The translations under genes and the position numbers were made by a program. From NCBI GenBank assembly GCA_946567425.1, contig CAMNXF010000010.1:52891-116890 (forward strand): 64,000 bases of DNA, in the 5' to 3' direction. This document shows positions 1 through 10,059 of the stretch, piece by piece. The notes under the pieces were generated by a model. That model saw only the letters and a list, made by a program, of their open reading frames with translations, was not told the DNA's origin and searched no databases. This DNA comes from an uncultured Clostridia bacterium. GTDB lineage: Bacteria > Bacillota > Clostridia > Oscillospirales > Ruminococcaceae. Each line of letters starts with the position of its first letter. Position 1 is the stretch's first letter.

Positions 1-1474
1 CCATGGTTATGCCGTTTTCGTCTTTTGGAGCGGTCGAGTCGTAAAGCTCCATATCGCCGCTGACAAATGACGCGCCCAGCGTTGAACCGTCATCGCCGAC
101 CGTGCAGTACTGCATTATGATATATTCGCGCTCGCCGCCATCGCCGACGGCAATTATTTTCGTGCTGCCGTCAAACAGACATTCCTCGGGCATAAACTTT
201 GCGTAACCGGTGGTCAGCGGCGTATTCAAATGACCGAGAACCCTCCGTCCCCGATCGTCCGTGATATACAGGTATATCGTGTCCGCCGCCCACATATCAA
301 GATAATAATCATCCGAATAAATATAATGCCTTTCTCCGGGACGCTTGATAACGTTTATCATAATAAGCTCCACCCGTATCCCGTCAAGCTCGGCGCGGGA
401 TACTACTGCGCTTTCACCTATGGCGGGATAATCGTTATACGGCAGCGCTTCGGGATCCCAACCCGTAATATTCAGATCGTCAAAATTCAAGTTTCCGTCT
501 TGGAGCGCCGCGCTGTCCGAAGGGAGAATGTACGCCGTATCGCCGTTCGGGTCTATAGCGAGCGTATAGCCGTATTTTGGATCAGTAAAGGTTATGTCGC
601 TGCTCTGATAAAATCCCGACGAGACTTGATATCCGTGCCCCCAGCCGCCGATACGTCCGAAGCCCCATATTACATAATGCATACCGTTCGCCGAAATGCC
701 GTTCTCATCAAACCGTCCACTGTTGTACGTGCTTCCGAGACGGCAATTGTAAAACGTCGCTATCGGCGCGTCGTTTTCCTCGTCGTAGTCGGCGATCTGC
801 ATAAGGACATAACGCTGCTCGCCGACGCTATGCGGCTTAAACCTGAACAGCCGTGTTCCCTCGCCGACAAAGCAGTTTTTGTGAATAAACTTCATTTCTT
901 CGTTCCCGTGCGGAGTAACGTATTCCACAAGGAGTTTTCTGCCCTTATTGTCGGTAATATACAGCACAATATCCTTTGCTCCGTAATAGTTTAAATAGTC
1001 ATGACCGTTCTCGGAATATTCCTCTCCCGGGAGCTTTGTGATATCGTGCAGTATAAGCGAGACTTTAATACCGTCCAATTCGGCGGCGGAAAAGACGGCG
1101 CTCTCGCCAATGCCCGCGTTTCCGCATATCCCGTCGGACAGATAGTCTTCGGGATTCCAGCCCCTGATAAAATCAGGCTCGGGCTTGAATACGCTCTCGG
1201 AGACATCCGAACTGTTTTCCGAACCCGAGACGCTTTCGGAGATGAAGTTCGGCTCCGAATTATTCACGGGATATTGCGGAATGCCGTTATGGCTTCTCAC
1301 GGCGAGCACCGTCACAAGCACCGCCGCGCACGCGGCAGCGCTGAGAACGTACCTTAATACGGGCGGACGCGTATACGGTATTTCTACGGTTTCCATACGC
1401 GGGATATCGAGCGTGCTTTCGACAAGCTTGCCGTCTATCTCGCCGATTATGTCCAAAAATTCGTTTTTTGTCAT
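1..1474 (-). CDS. Membrane-anchored anti-sigma-factor-like / sensor protein, single N-terminal TM and two tandem extracytoplasmic domains (3' end truncated by window edge)
   Basis: Manual minus-strand translation from ATG at 1474 (MTKNEFLDIIGEIDGKLVESTLDIPRMETVEIPYTRPPVLRYVLSAAACAAVLVTVLAV...). Open to the window edge, so it is absent from the ORF track. Start overlaps the stop of the upstream sigma factor (ATGA). Confidence 0.7.
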   Translation of the reverse strand, partial: MTKNEFLDIIGEIDGKLVESTLDIPRMETVEIPYTRPPVLRYVLSAAACAAVLVTVLAVRSHNGIPQYPVNNSEPNFISESVSGSENSSDVSESVFKPEPDFIRGWNPEDYLSDGICGNAGIGESAVFSAAELDGIKVSLILHDITKLPGEEYSENGHDYLNYYGAKDIVLYITDNKGRKLLVEYVTPHGNEEMKFIHKNCFVGEGTRLFRFKPHSVGEQRYVLMQIADYDEENDAPIATFYNCRLGSTYNSGRFDENGISANGMHYVIWGFGRIGGWGHGYQVSSGFYQSSDITFTDPKYGYTLAIDPNGDTAYILPSDSAALQDGNLNFDDLNITGWDPEALPYNDYPAIGESAVVSRAELDGIRVELIMINVIKRPGERHYIYSDDYYLDMWAADTIYLYITDDRGRRVLGHLNTPLTTGYAKFMPEECLFDGSTKIIAVGDGGEREYIIMQYCTVGDDGSTLGASFVSGDMELYDSTAPKDENGITM

Positions 1475-2028
1475 ATTTCAAACCCCCTTTTGTGCAGATA
1501 TTCCTTCAGTTTTTTTCGTATTCTTGTAAGCGTTACCGTGACGTTGCTCTCCGACATTCCGAAACGCTCCGCAAGCTCCGGTATTCCGCAGCAATGCCAA
1601 TAGCGACGGATAAACAATTGCCGTTTAAGCTCGGGCAGCTTGTACAGGAATTCGTTGATCGTTTTCACAAGTTCCTTGCGTTCCGCTTCGCTTTCGATCG
1701 AGTTATTGCCCGAAACATACTCGTCAAGTTCGTCAAACGACAACGGGTCAGCGCCGCCGCGTTTTTCGGCACGCCGCAGACGCAGCTGCATAAGCGCGAT
1801 ATTCCGCGTTATAGTCGCGGTAAATGTCGGCAGCGACGACGGATTTGCGGGCGGAATCGAGTTCCAGACTTGGAAATACGTGTCGTTGAGGCACTGCTCC
1901 GTCTCGGTAAAATCTCCGAGAATCTTCTGCGCGACCGCGCCGCAGAGCTTGCCGTATTTTTTGGACAGCTCAATTACAGCCGATTCGCTGCGGTTTTCAA
2001 GCAGTTCAATGATCTGTTCGTCTTCCAA
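1471..2028 (-). CDS. ECF-type RNA polymerase sigma-70 family sigma factor
   Basis: ORF 1471..2169; sigma region 2/4-like protein (ENRSESAVIELSKKYGKLCGAVAQKILGDFTETEQCLNDTYFQVWNSIPP...ELAERFGMSESNVTVTLTRIRKKLKEYL). TTG start at 2028 preferred (GGGGG SD upstream). Confidence 0.85.
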   Translation of the reverse strand: MEDEQIIELLENRSESAVIELSKKYGKLCGAVAQKILGDFTETEQCLNDTYFQVWNSIPPANPSSLPTFTATITRNIALMQLRLRRAEKRGGADPLSFDELDEYVSGNNSIESEAERKELVKTINEFLYKLPELKRQLFIRRYWHCCGIPELAERFGMSESNVTVTLTRIRKKLKEYLHKRGFEI

Positions 2029-2150
2029 GAGCTTACCCCCTAATTTGTTTTCTATAATGTAAGATGCAATTTTTTCGGGATCACTACACTTTTTTCTGTT
2101 TTTAATTTTTTGCAATGACGGAGTGGGCTGAAAAAATCGCGCGGCAAAGA

Positions 2151-2177
2151 AAAACGCCGTTGAGTTCACGGCGTTTT
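2151..2177. terminator. Intrinsic terminator hairpin
   Basis: AAAACGCCGT-tgagttc-ACGGCGTTTT perfect inverted repeat. Confidence 0.6.
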
Positions 2178-2224
2178 GATTTATTATTTCAGCATGGTTT
2201 TGCGGAGGCTCTCTGCGGCAAGGC

Positions 2225-3553
2225 TCATATAACTGCGTTTATCCTTTCCAGATCGCGGTCTATAACGCTCAGATCGTTTTGCAGCGCGTAGCCGCCGTAG
2301 TACATACTGTCAAGCGCCGTAAGCAGCTCGCTTATTGCGGCGTTTGCCTCGCTGTCAAGGCATTGCCCGTCAACTATCAGCGGCTCCATATTATCGCTTT
2401 CGCGGATAAGCTCGATCCATTCGGCATCGGAGCGCAAAAGCCCGAGCTTCCTCATCTGCTTTTCGCGGAATTTGCGCCCGTCCTCACCCGCGTCGGCAAG
2501 GCGAGAGGAGTTGATAAAGCTGGCAGCGCCCGTAATATTTTTTGCTCCCTTTGGCACAAGAAATCCTTCCGAGACGGCTTTTACCGTATATTTTCCGATT
2601 TTGGTGCATTCGGGGTAGGGGACTATGCCGACGTTTATTTCAGCTTGGCGGAGTTTTCCGATAATGCTCTCGTCTGCAGACATAAACACCGCCGATAAAT
2701 CCGTGATCGCCGAAATGTTTTGGTTTTCCTGATTACATGAAAAGTGCGCGAAAAAGTCTTCCAGTTCGGCAAACAATGTGCCGTTAAGGCAGTTGTTTGA
2801 GAGCTTGCCCGTTTCGTCGCGCCTTACCGGCGAGTTATCCATTGTCGCAAAGACGTTGTCGGCGATATCCTCGCCGTAAATATCGTTTACGGTATCGAAC
2901 GCCGCGCGGAACAGCTCTGTGCATTCGTCCAGACTTTCCCACGTCCATTCGCCATTTTTCCAGAGTTTTTCGGGGTCGGGGATATTGTACTGCACGAACG
3001 TCATTTTATCGTATACCAGAAGCTGCGGCGAAACCGTGATGCTTGTCGGATAAAAATAGCGGCTGCCTTTAAAGGTGTAATGGTCGACGTACTCTCTGAA
3101 CGAATCCCATTGCGGAGCGGAAACATCCATATATGACGTAAGGTCCTCGTACATATTTCGTGACATAAGCAGCGGGAATGAGTTCTCGCGCTTGTCGGTA
3201 AGGTCGGGCGACAGATCGGAGCTTATAAGCTCCGACAATCTGGCTTCGTATGCGTCATCGCTTATATGTTCTATCGTGATGAGTGAAGCTGCGTCGGCGT
3301 TTACGGACTTCGCGTACATTTCGAGCGCGGGGGACCCCTCAATCTCGCGGCAGCCGAGGTAACTAAGGTGGGGAGACGCAGATTTGTTTACGTTGTCGGG
3401 GATCTCAAACGCAGAAGCAACGTAGCTTTCGTCGGAGTAGGCAGTCGTTTTGTAAATCGAACTGTTGACTGCGGACGGAGCTCCGGAACAGCCGCAGCCT
3501 AATAAAACCGCACAGCAAAGCACCACGGCAAGTATTTTACGGATAGTTTTCAC
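2225..3553 (-). CDS. Lipoprotein, extracellular solute-binding-protein-like
   Basis: GTG start at 3553 after a purine-rich SD; signal peptide/lipobox VKTIRKILAVVLCCAVLLGCGCSG; periplasmic-binding-like sequence (LLVYDKMTFVQYNIPDPEKLWKNGEWTWESLDECTELFRAAFD). Confidence 0.7.
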   Translation of the reverse strand: MKTIRKILAVVLCCAVLLGCGCSGAPSAVNSSIYKTTAYSDESYVASAFEIPDNVNKSASPHLSYLGCREIEGSPALEMYAKSVNADAASLITIEHISDDAYEARLSELISSDLSPDLTDKRENSFPLLMSRNMYEDLTSYMDVSAPQWDSFREYVDHYTFKGSRYFYPTSITVSPQLLVYDKMTFVQYNIPDPEKLWKNGEWTWESLDECTELFRAAFDTVNDIYGEDIADNVFATMDNSPVRRDETGKLSNNCLNGTLFAELEDFFAHFSCNQENQNISAITDLSAVFMSADESIIGKLRQAEINVGIVPYPECTKIGKYTVKAVSEGFLVPKGAKNITGAASFINSSRLADAGEDGRKFREKQMRKLGLLRSDAEWIELIRESDNMEPLIVDGQCLDSEANAAISELLTALDSMYYGGYALQNDLSVIDRDLERINAVI

Positions 3554-3598
3554 GCGTATCCCCCCTTTTCGGTTTTTTCCGCCTATTTTCACATTTAC

Positions 3599-3627
3599 AT
3601 TATAGCACACTATTGTGAAATAGTCAA
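3599..3627 (-). promoter_or_regulatory. Sigma-A promoter of the solute-binding lipoprotein gene
   Basis: Minus strand TTGACT-17 nt-TATAAT. Confidence 0.6.
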
Positions 3628-3833
3628 GCGGTAATTTATTATTAAGGCGAAGCAAAAAGAAATTATGCTTGTAAATGCTTCTAAATATTCAACTGCAATT
3701 TTGTTGAAATTGCTGAAATACAAAAGTTTTTCCGTTTCTCTGTCAATCTTTGTTGAATCAAGTACTTGTATAAATCGGGCAAATGTGGTACAATGTATAT
3801 TGAATAATTATCATTTTAAGGAGAATATCTCTT

Positions 3834-5270
3834 ATGTCAAAAAATTACAATTCGTATGAAAGTCCGTTCTGCACGCGCTACGCAAGCCCCGAGATGCAGT
3901 TTATCTTCTCGGCGGACAAAAAATTCACGACGTGGAGACGGCTCTGGGTGGCTCTCGCGAGAGCGGAAATGAAACTCGGTCTGCCCGTTACTCAGGAGCA
4001 GGTGAGCGAGCTTGAGGCACATATCGACGATATCAACTACGATGTTGCCGAAAAGCGTGAAAAGGAGGTTCGTCACGATGTAATGAGCCACGTCTACGCC
4101 TACGGACAGCAGTGCCCCAAGGCGGCAGGGATAATCCACCTCGGCGCTACGTCGTGCTACGTCGGCGACAATACCGATATAATAATAATGCGCGACGCGC
4201 TGCTGCTCGTCAAGAAAAAGCTGCTGAACGTTATCGCAAATCTGGCGAAATTCGCTGAGGAATACAAGGCGATGCCGTGTCTCGCGTACACTCACCTGCA
4301 GCCCGCTCAGCCCACCACCGTAGGAAAGCGTGCGACGCTCTGGATGAACGAGCTGCTTATGGACTTGGAGGAGGTCGAGTACCGTATCGACAACCTCAAG
4401 CTGCTCGGACAAAAGGGCACGACGGGCACACAGGCTTCGTTCGTAGAGCTTTTCAAGGGCGAGGGCACCAAAATAAAGGAGCTGGAGAAGATGATAGCCG
4501 AGGAAATGGGCTTCTCGGTGTGTGTTCCCGTAAGCGGACAGACCTACTCGCGCAAGATCGACAGTCAGGTGCTGGCAACGCTCTCCGGTATCGCGCAGAG
4601 CTGCTCGAAATTCAGCAACGATCTGCGTCTGCTCCAGAATTTCGAGGAAATGGCAGAGCCGTTCGAGAAGAACCAGATAGGCTCGTCGGCAATGCCGTAC
4701 AAGCGCAATCCCATGCGCAGCGAGCGCATTACGTCGCTTGCACGTTATGTGATGATAGATGCGCTCAATCCTGCGTTTACAGCGGGGACGCAGTGGTTCG
4801 AGAGAACGCTTGACGACAGCGCCAACAAGCGCGTTTCCGTCGCGGAGGGTTTCCTCGCGGTGGACGCTATCCTCAATATAATGATGAACGTCACGGACGG
4901 TATCGTAGTGTTCCCCGAGATGGTAAAACGCCGCCTTATGGCAAAGCTGCCGTTTATGGCGACGGAGAATATAATGATGAGAGCGGTCGAGAACGGCGGC
5001 AACCGTCAGGAGCTCCACGAGGAGCTGCGGCAGCACTCCCACGCTGCGGCGGCACAGGTGCGCGCGGGCGGCGAGAACGATCTTCCCGAGCGTATCGCGA
5101 ACGATCCCGCGTTCAAGATAACGAAAGAGGAGATCGAGGCGCTGCTTATCCCCGAGAATTACGTCGGCAGAGCGCCCGAGCAGACGGAGGAGTTCCTCGC
5201 GGAATTTATCAGACCGCTGTTGGAGAAGAATAAGGAGTTGCTTGGCGAAAAGGCGGAGCTGAGCGTATAA
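3834..5270 (+). CDS. purB: Adenylosuccinate lyase
   Basis: 478 aa; fumarase/aspartase superfamily signature GSSAMPYKRNPMRSE; overall PurB-like sequence. Confidence 0.95.
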   Translation: MSKNYNSYESPFCTRYASPEMQFIFSADKKFTTWRRLWVALARAEMKLGLPVTQEQVSELEAHIDDINYDVAEKREKEVRHDVMSHVYAYGQQCPKAAGIIHLGATSCYVGDNTDIIIMRDALLLVKKKLLNVIANLAKFAEEYKAMPCLAYTHLQPAQPTTVGKRATLWMNELLMDLEEVEYRIDNLKLLGQKGTTGTQASFVELFKGEGTKIKELEKMIAEEMGFSVCVPVSGQTYSRKIDSQVLATLSGIAQSCSKFSNDLRLLQNFEEMAEPFEKNQIGSSAMPYKRNPMRSERITSLARYVMIDALNPAFTAGTQWFERTLDDSANKRVSVAEGFLAVDAILNIMMNVTDGIVVFPEMVKRRLMAKLPFMATENIMMRAVENGGNRQELHEELRQHSHAAAAQVRAGGENDLPERIANDPAFKITKEEIEALLIPENYVGRAPEQTEEFLAEFIRPLLEKNKELLGEKAELSV

Positions 5271-5286
5271 GGGAGCGTTTGAGTTT

Positions 5287-7308
5287 ATGAAACAATGGAT
5301 CGTGCCGACTGCGGTCACAACGGCGAATAATGAGATCATCGGACAGTTCGGGGATTTTCTCGGCGGCATACTGATAAGGCGCGGTATTGTGACGCTTGAC
5401 GGCGCGAGGGCTTTTTTCGGGTGCGATCATCTTTCCGATCCCTTGCTTATGAGCGATATGAAACAGGCTGTGGAAACCGTGCGCGCGGCTCTGGACGGGG
5501 ATAAACGTATAACGGTTTTCGGCGATTACGACTGCGACGGAGTTTGCGCCACGGTAATGCTGTACAGCTATCTGGAGGCTCAGGGCGCGGACGTGGACTT
5601 TTATATCCCCGACCGCAGCGAGGGCTACGGAATGAGTGTCGGGGCGCTTGAAAAGATCGCCGCGAACGGCACGGAGCTTATTATTACGGTGGACAACGGT
5701 ATCTCGGCGGTCAAGGAGGCGGAATTCTTAAAAAGTAAGGGTGTTGAGCTGCTGATAACCGATCACCACCAACCGAACGCAAGCTTGCCCGAGTGCGCGG
5801 CGTGCGTCGACCCGAACCGTGCGGACGACCCGTCGCCGTTCAAGGACTTATGCGGCGCGGGCGTTGTGCTGAAGCTGCTTGCGGCGCTGGAGGAGGACGA
5901 GGAGTTTGTTCTGGACAGCTACGCCGACCTTGCCGCTGTGGCGACTATCGGCGACGTAATGCCGCTGAAAGGCGAGAACCGCTACATAGTTCAGCGCGGT
6001 CTGGAGAATATACGGAACGAGCAGAACGCGGGATTGACGGCGCTGATAAAGTCGGCGCGGAGACCCGTCGAAAAGATCACCTCGACCGACATTGCGTTTA
6101 CGGTTTGCCCGAGAATAAACGCGGCGGGCAGGATAGTTCACGCGGAAAAGGCGGCGCGGCTGCTGCTCTGCGAGGACGACGCGGACACGGCAAGACATCT
6201 CGCCGAGGAGCTTGAACTGCTGAACGGCAAGCGTAAGACCGAGGAAAACAAAATTCTGGCAGACGTTAAAAAGATGCTTGACGAAAATCCGCGCATACTT
6301 AAGGAGCGCGTTATCGTGCTAGCGGGAGAGGGCTGGCACCACGGCGTTATCGGGATAGTATGCGCGAAGGTTCTTGAGAAGTACGACAAGCCCGTCGTGA
6401 TGATGTCGGTCGGGAATGGTAAAGCACGCGGTTCGGTGAGGAGCATCGAGGGTTTTTCGGTGCATAAAATGCTTATGGAGTGCTCCGCGCCGCTGACGGC
6501 GTTCGGAGGTCACCCCGGCGCGGGAGGGTTCTCGCTGCCCGCAGATAAGGTAGGAGAGTTTACTGCGCTTATTCATAAGTACGCGCGGGAGTTTTACCCG
6601 AAAATGCCGCAGCCCTGTATCTGCGCCGATATGGAAGTGACCTGCGCCGACCTTACTGCCGAAAATGTAAAACAGCTTTCAAAGATAGAACCGCTCGGCG
6701 AACGCAATCCCGTGCCGCGCTTCTTGCTGCGGAACTGCATTGTCAAGGGCAAGCGGGCGATGAGGGACGGGCTGTACACCTCTTTCGATGCAGAGTCGGG
6801 CGGCGTTACGCTGAGGACGATAACCTTCAAGGTGCCGTTTGAGAAGTTTTTGCCGAACGTCGGTGATAAAATAGATATGATCGCGACGGCGGAGATCAAC
6901 GAATACAACGGCAAGGAAAGCGCGGAATTAAGGCTTGTGGACTATCGCCCGTCGGGTTTCCGCGAGGACAGATTTTTCGCGGCGGAGCGCGTTTACGAGG
7001 AAATATGCCGCGGCGAGGGCTGCGACAAGCGTCTCGCGCCGAGAGTTATCCCGCAAAGCCGCGAGGATCTTATGAGGATATACGATCTGGTGAAAAAGAG
7101 CGGCGGCAAGCGCACAGCCGAGGAGCTTGCGATGTTTGAAGGCAGCGTGAATTACTGTATGCTGAGAATAACGCTCGACGCGTTCGCCGAGGCGAAAATG
7201 GTTGAGCTCGGCGGGGACTGTGCGCCGAGGACACTGCCTGTCACGGAAAAGCGCGATTTGTTCGCGAGCGGCTTACTGTTTGAACTGAATAAGCAATTCA
7301 AGGGGTAA
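5287..7308 (+). CDS. recJ: Single-stranded-DNA-specific exonuclease RecJ
   Basis: DHH/DHHA1 motifs: VFGDYDCDGVCATVML, LLITDHHQ, GGHPGAGGFSL. Confidence 0.93.
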   Translation: MKQWIVPTAVTTANNEIIGQFGDFLGGILIRRGIVTLDGARAFFGCDHLSDPLLMSDMKQAVETVRAALDGDKRITVFGDYDCDGVCATVMLYSYLEAQGADVDFYIPDRSEGYGMSVGALEKIAANGTELIITVDNGISAVKEAEFLKSKGVELLITDHHQPNASLPECAACVDPNRADDPSPFKDLCGAGVVLKLLAALEEDEEFVLDSYADLAAVATIGDVMPLKGENRYIVQRGLENIRNEQNAGLTALIKSARRPVEKITSTDIAFTVCPRINAAGRIVHAEKAARLLLCEDDADTARHLAEELELLNGKRKTEENKILADVKKMLDENPRILKERVIVLAGEGWHHGVIGIVCAKVLEKYDKPVVMMSVGNGKARGSVRSIEGFSVHKMLMECSAPLTAFGGHPGAGGFSLPADKVGEFTALIHKYAREFYPKMPQPCICADMEVTCADLTAENVKQLSKIEPLGERNPVPRFLLRNCIVKGKRAMRDGLYTSFDAESGGVTLRTITFKVPFEKFLPNVGDKIDMIATAEINEYNGKESAELRLVDYRPSGFREDRFFAAERVYEEICRGEGCDKRLAPRVIPQSREDLMRIYDLVKKSGGKRTAEELAMFEGSVNYCMLRITLDAFAEAKMVELGGDCAPRTLPVTEKRDLFASGLLFELNKQFKG

Positions 7309-7352
7309 ACATTATGCGCAAAGCGCAGTTTGCTTTCGGAATAGGAGATAAG

Positions 7353-9527
7353 ATGGGCACTATAACCATAGACACGTTAATGGATAAGATCGCGGCAACC
7401 GATAAGCCGTACGATACGGAGAAGATAATGCGCGCGTATCGGCTTGCCGATGAGGCGCACGAGGGGCAGATGCGCTCCTCGGGAGAAAAATATATAACCC
7501 ATCCGCTGTCCGTGGCGTCCATTTTATTGGATTACTGCATGGACACGGATACACTGTGCGCGGCTCTGCTGCATGATGTGGTGGAGGATACGGAGACCAC
7601 TCTTGACGAGATCAGAAAGAAATTTGGAGAGGACGTTGCGCTTATGGTGGACGGCGTAACAAAGATAGGTCAGGTTCCGCTGAACACCAAGGAGGAGCAG
7701 CAGGCGGAGAATATCCGCAAGATACTCATGGCAATGAGTAAGGATATCCGCGTGATAATCATCAAGCTCGCCGACAGACTTCACAATATGCGCACACTAT
7801 ATGCGCGTCCTCCCGAGAAACAGCGCAAGACCTCGCTTGAAACGATGAACTTCTACGCGCCTATCGCTCACCGTCTCGGTATGAGCGACGTGAAGGAGGA
7901 AATGGAGGTCATCGCTATTCGTTACCTCGATCCGTACGGCTGCAAGGAGATCGAGCAGCTGCTGGATCTTCACAAGGAGGAACGCGACAGCTTTATAGAT
8001 ACGATCATCGGCAGAATACGCGGACGTATCAACGATATCAAGCCCGAGCCTATAATCGAGGGCAGAGTAAAGTCGATATTCAGCATCTATAAGAAAATGT
8101 ACGTCAAGAACAAGCCGTTCGACGAGATATATGATATTTATGCGGTGAGAATTATTGTGCAGTCGGTCATTGAGTGCTACAATGTTCTCGGCGTTATCCA
8201 TGATCTTTTCAGCCCAATGCCGTATCGCTTCAAGGATTATATCGCGACCCCGAAGCCGAACCGCTATCAGTCGCTGCATACCACCGTTATCGGCAAGGAG
8301 GGCATTCCGTTCGAGGTGCAGATACGCACCATGGAAATGCACAACACCGCGCAGTACGGTATCGCCGCGCACTGGAAGTACAAGGCGGGGCTGAAGGGCA
8401 GCGTTGCGGGTGAAAAGCGCTTCGACTGGATACGCCAGCTTCTGGAACGCCAGCAGGAGGCGGACGACGTCGAGCAGATCACCGACGCTATAAAGAACGA
8501 TCTCGCACAGGACGAGGTGTATGTTTTCTCGCCCAAGGGCGACGTTTTCGTGCTGCCGCTTGGCGCAAACGTTATCGACTTTGCGTATGCCATTCACACC
8601 GAGGTCGGCAATAAAATGACGGGTGCAAAGGTCGGCGGTCGTATGGTAACGTTCGACTATCAGGTGAAAACGGGCGATATCATCGAGATATTTACCAGCA
8701 ACTCTCCGAACTACGGACCGAACCGCAATTGGCTCGAGATCGCCAAGACCACCGAGGCAAAGGCGAAAATACGATCGTGGTTCAAAAAGGAGCGCCGAGA
8801 GGAGAATATCGCCTGCGGCAAGGAGGAGCTGGAGCGCGAGTTCAGGCGCAACGGGATACCGCTCGACGAGGAAGTTCTCAGGGAGGCGGCTCAGCGCGCG
8901 CGAGTGGAGACTGTCGACGACCTGTACGCGAGCATAGGCTACGGCGGCGTTGCGATGTCAAAGGTCATTCAGCGTATCAAGGAGAGCCAGATACGCGCCC
9001 AGAAAGAGCAGAACGTCGTGCTGCAGACAGGCGAGGAGAATATCGAGGAGACCAACCGCCGCGCGCGCCGCAAGGGCATAATAATCGAGGGCGTGGATAA
9101 TTGTATGGTCAAGTTCGCGCAGTGCTGCAATCCGCTGCCGGGTGACCCGATAATCGGCTTTGTAACGCGCGGCTTCGGCGTGTCGATACACAAGCAGGAC
9201 TGCATAAACGTTATAAACAATATGGACAGCGCGGAGAACAAGGACAGGTGGATAAAGGCTTCGTGGGCGGGCGTTGACGATACGACATACCGCGCGACGA
9301 TAGACATTATCGCCGAGCAGAAGTCCTCGGTCATCGCCGACATCACCGCCGCAATCGCCGCGAACCATATCCCCATGCACGAGATGAATATGCACCGTCT
9401 GAAAAACGGCAACACCAATCTGCTGATAACGATCGAGATCGCGGGCGTGGAGCAGCTTACCAACGTAATGTCGAGACTGCAGAAGATACCCGGGGTCATT
9501 TCGGCGGACAGAACGGGCAAGCAGTAA
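7353..9527 (+). CDS. relA: Bifunctional (p)ppGpp synthetase/hydrolase (RelA/SpoT family)
   Basis: HD hydrolase domain (HDVVEDTETT), synthetase domain (YDIYAVRIIV...PKPNRYQSLHTTV), TGS and ACT domains; MGTITIDTLMDKI taken as start. Confidence 0.93.
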   Translation: MGTITIDTLMDKIAATDKPYDTEKIMRAYRLADEAHEGQMRSSGEKYITHPLSVASILLDYCMDTDTLCAALLHDVVEDTETTLDEIRKKFGEDVALMVDGVTKIGQVPLNTKEEQQAENIRKILMAMSKDIRVIIIKLADRLHNMRTLYARPPEKQRKTSLETMNFYAPIAHRLGMSDVKEEMEVIAIRYLDPYGCKEIEQLLDLHKEERDSFIDTIIGRIRGRINDIKPEPIIEGRVKSIFSIYKKMYVKNKPFDEIYDIYAVRIIVQSVIECYNVLGVIHDLFSPMPYRFKDYIATPKPNRYQSLHTTVIGKEGIPFEVQIRTMEMHNTAQYGIAAHWKYKAGLKGSVAGEKRFDWIRQLLERQQEADDVEQITDAIKNDLAQDEVYVFSPKGDVFVLPLGANVIDFAYAIHTEVGNKMTGAKVGGRMVTFDYQVKTGDIIEIFTSNSPNYGPNRNWLEIAKTTEAKAKIRSWFKKERREENIACGKEELEREFRRNGIPLDEEVLREAAQRARVETVDDLYASIGYGGVAMSKVIQRIKESQIRAQKEQNVVLQTGEENIEETNRRARRKGIIIEGVDNCMVKFAQCCNPLPGDPIIGFVTRGFGVSIHKQDCINVINNMDSAENKDRWIKASWAGVDDTTYRATIDIIAEQKSSVIADITAAIAANHIPMHEMNMHRLKNGNTNLLITIEIAGVEQLTNVMSRLQKIPGVISADRTGKQ

Positions 9528-9532
9528 CGGTT

Positions 9533-10030
9533 ATGGAGCTGCGGCAGATACTGCTGCTTGGCGTTCTGTTCGTGCTGATAGTCTTGTGGATAAGGGCGCG
9601 GAGCACTCCCAAGGCGAAAAACGCGCGGCTGCGGCGTAAAATTCGCCGCGGCGGGTTTACGCATTGGACGAGTTTCGAGGAGAACTGGATAATCGGCGAA
9701 AAGGAACGCACGGGCTTTAAATACAACGACTTTCCGGGCTGCTATGTCATAATGATCTTTGACAGACCCGTGCGGTTCGGGCGGTTTTACGGTTGGGAGA
9801 ATATCTATATCGGACAGTCGATCAATGTCTGCCAGCGAGTTCACAATCATTTTAACGGTAAAGGCAAGGGAGACGTTTACGCGGACATAAAGTACGGCAA
9901 GGAAGCATACGTGCGCATAGTGCCCGTCAAGGTCAAACGGCTCAACGATATGGAAACGTCGCTTATCGAGGCGTTTTCGGCTACTAAGTCTTATAATAAG
10001 ACTAAAGGCGGCGCGAAAAAACAGAAATAA
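9533..10030 (+). CDS. Membrane-anchored GIY-YIG-domain protein
   Basis: N-terminal TM (ILLLGVLFVLIVLWI) followed by GIY-YIG-like core (GCYVIMIF...IYIGQSINVCQRVHNHF...DMETSLIEAF). Confidence 0.6.
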   Translation: MELRQILLLGVLFVLIVLWIRARSTPKAKNARLRRKIRRGGFTHWTSFEENWIIGEKERTGFKYNDFPGCYVIMIFDRPVRFGRFYGWENIYIGQSINVCQRVHNHFNGKGKGDVYADIKYGKEAYVRIVPVKVKRLNDMETSLIEAFSATKSYNKTKGGAKKQK

Positions 10031-10059
10031 CTAAAAAAGCAACGCGGCGGGACCGCAGG

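Noticed and set aside
230-994. 254-aa plus-strand ORF and similar long ORFs opposite clear genes (e.g. 3837..5369 -, 31214..33241 -, 26459..27475 -, 11525..12382 -)
   Set aside because: Antisense shadow ORFs: Arg/His/Leu-rich translations with no recognisable domain, lying opposite well-supported genes.
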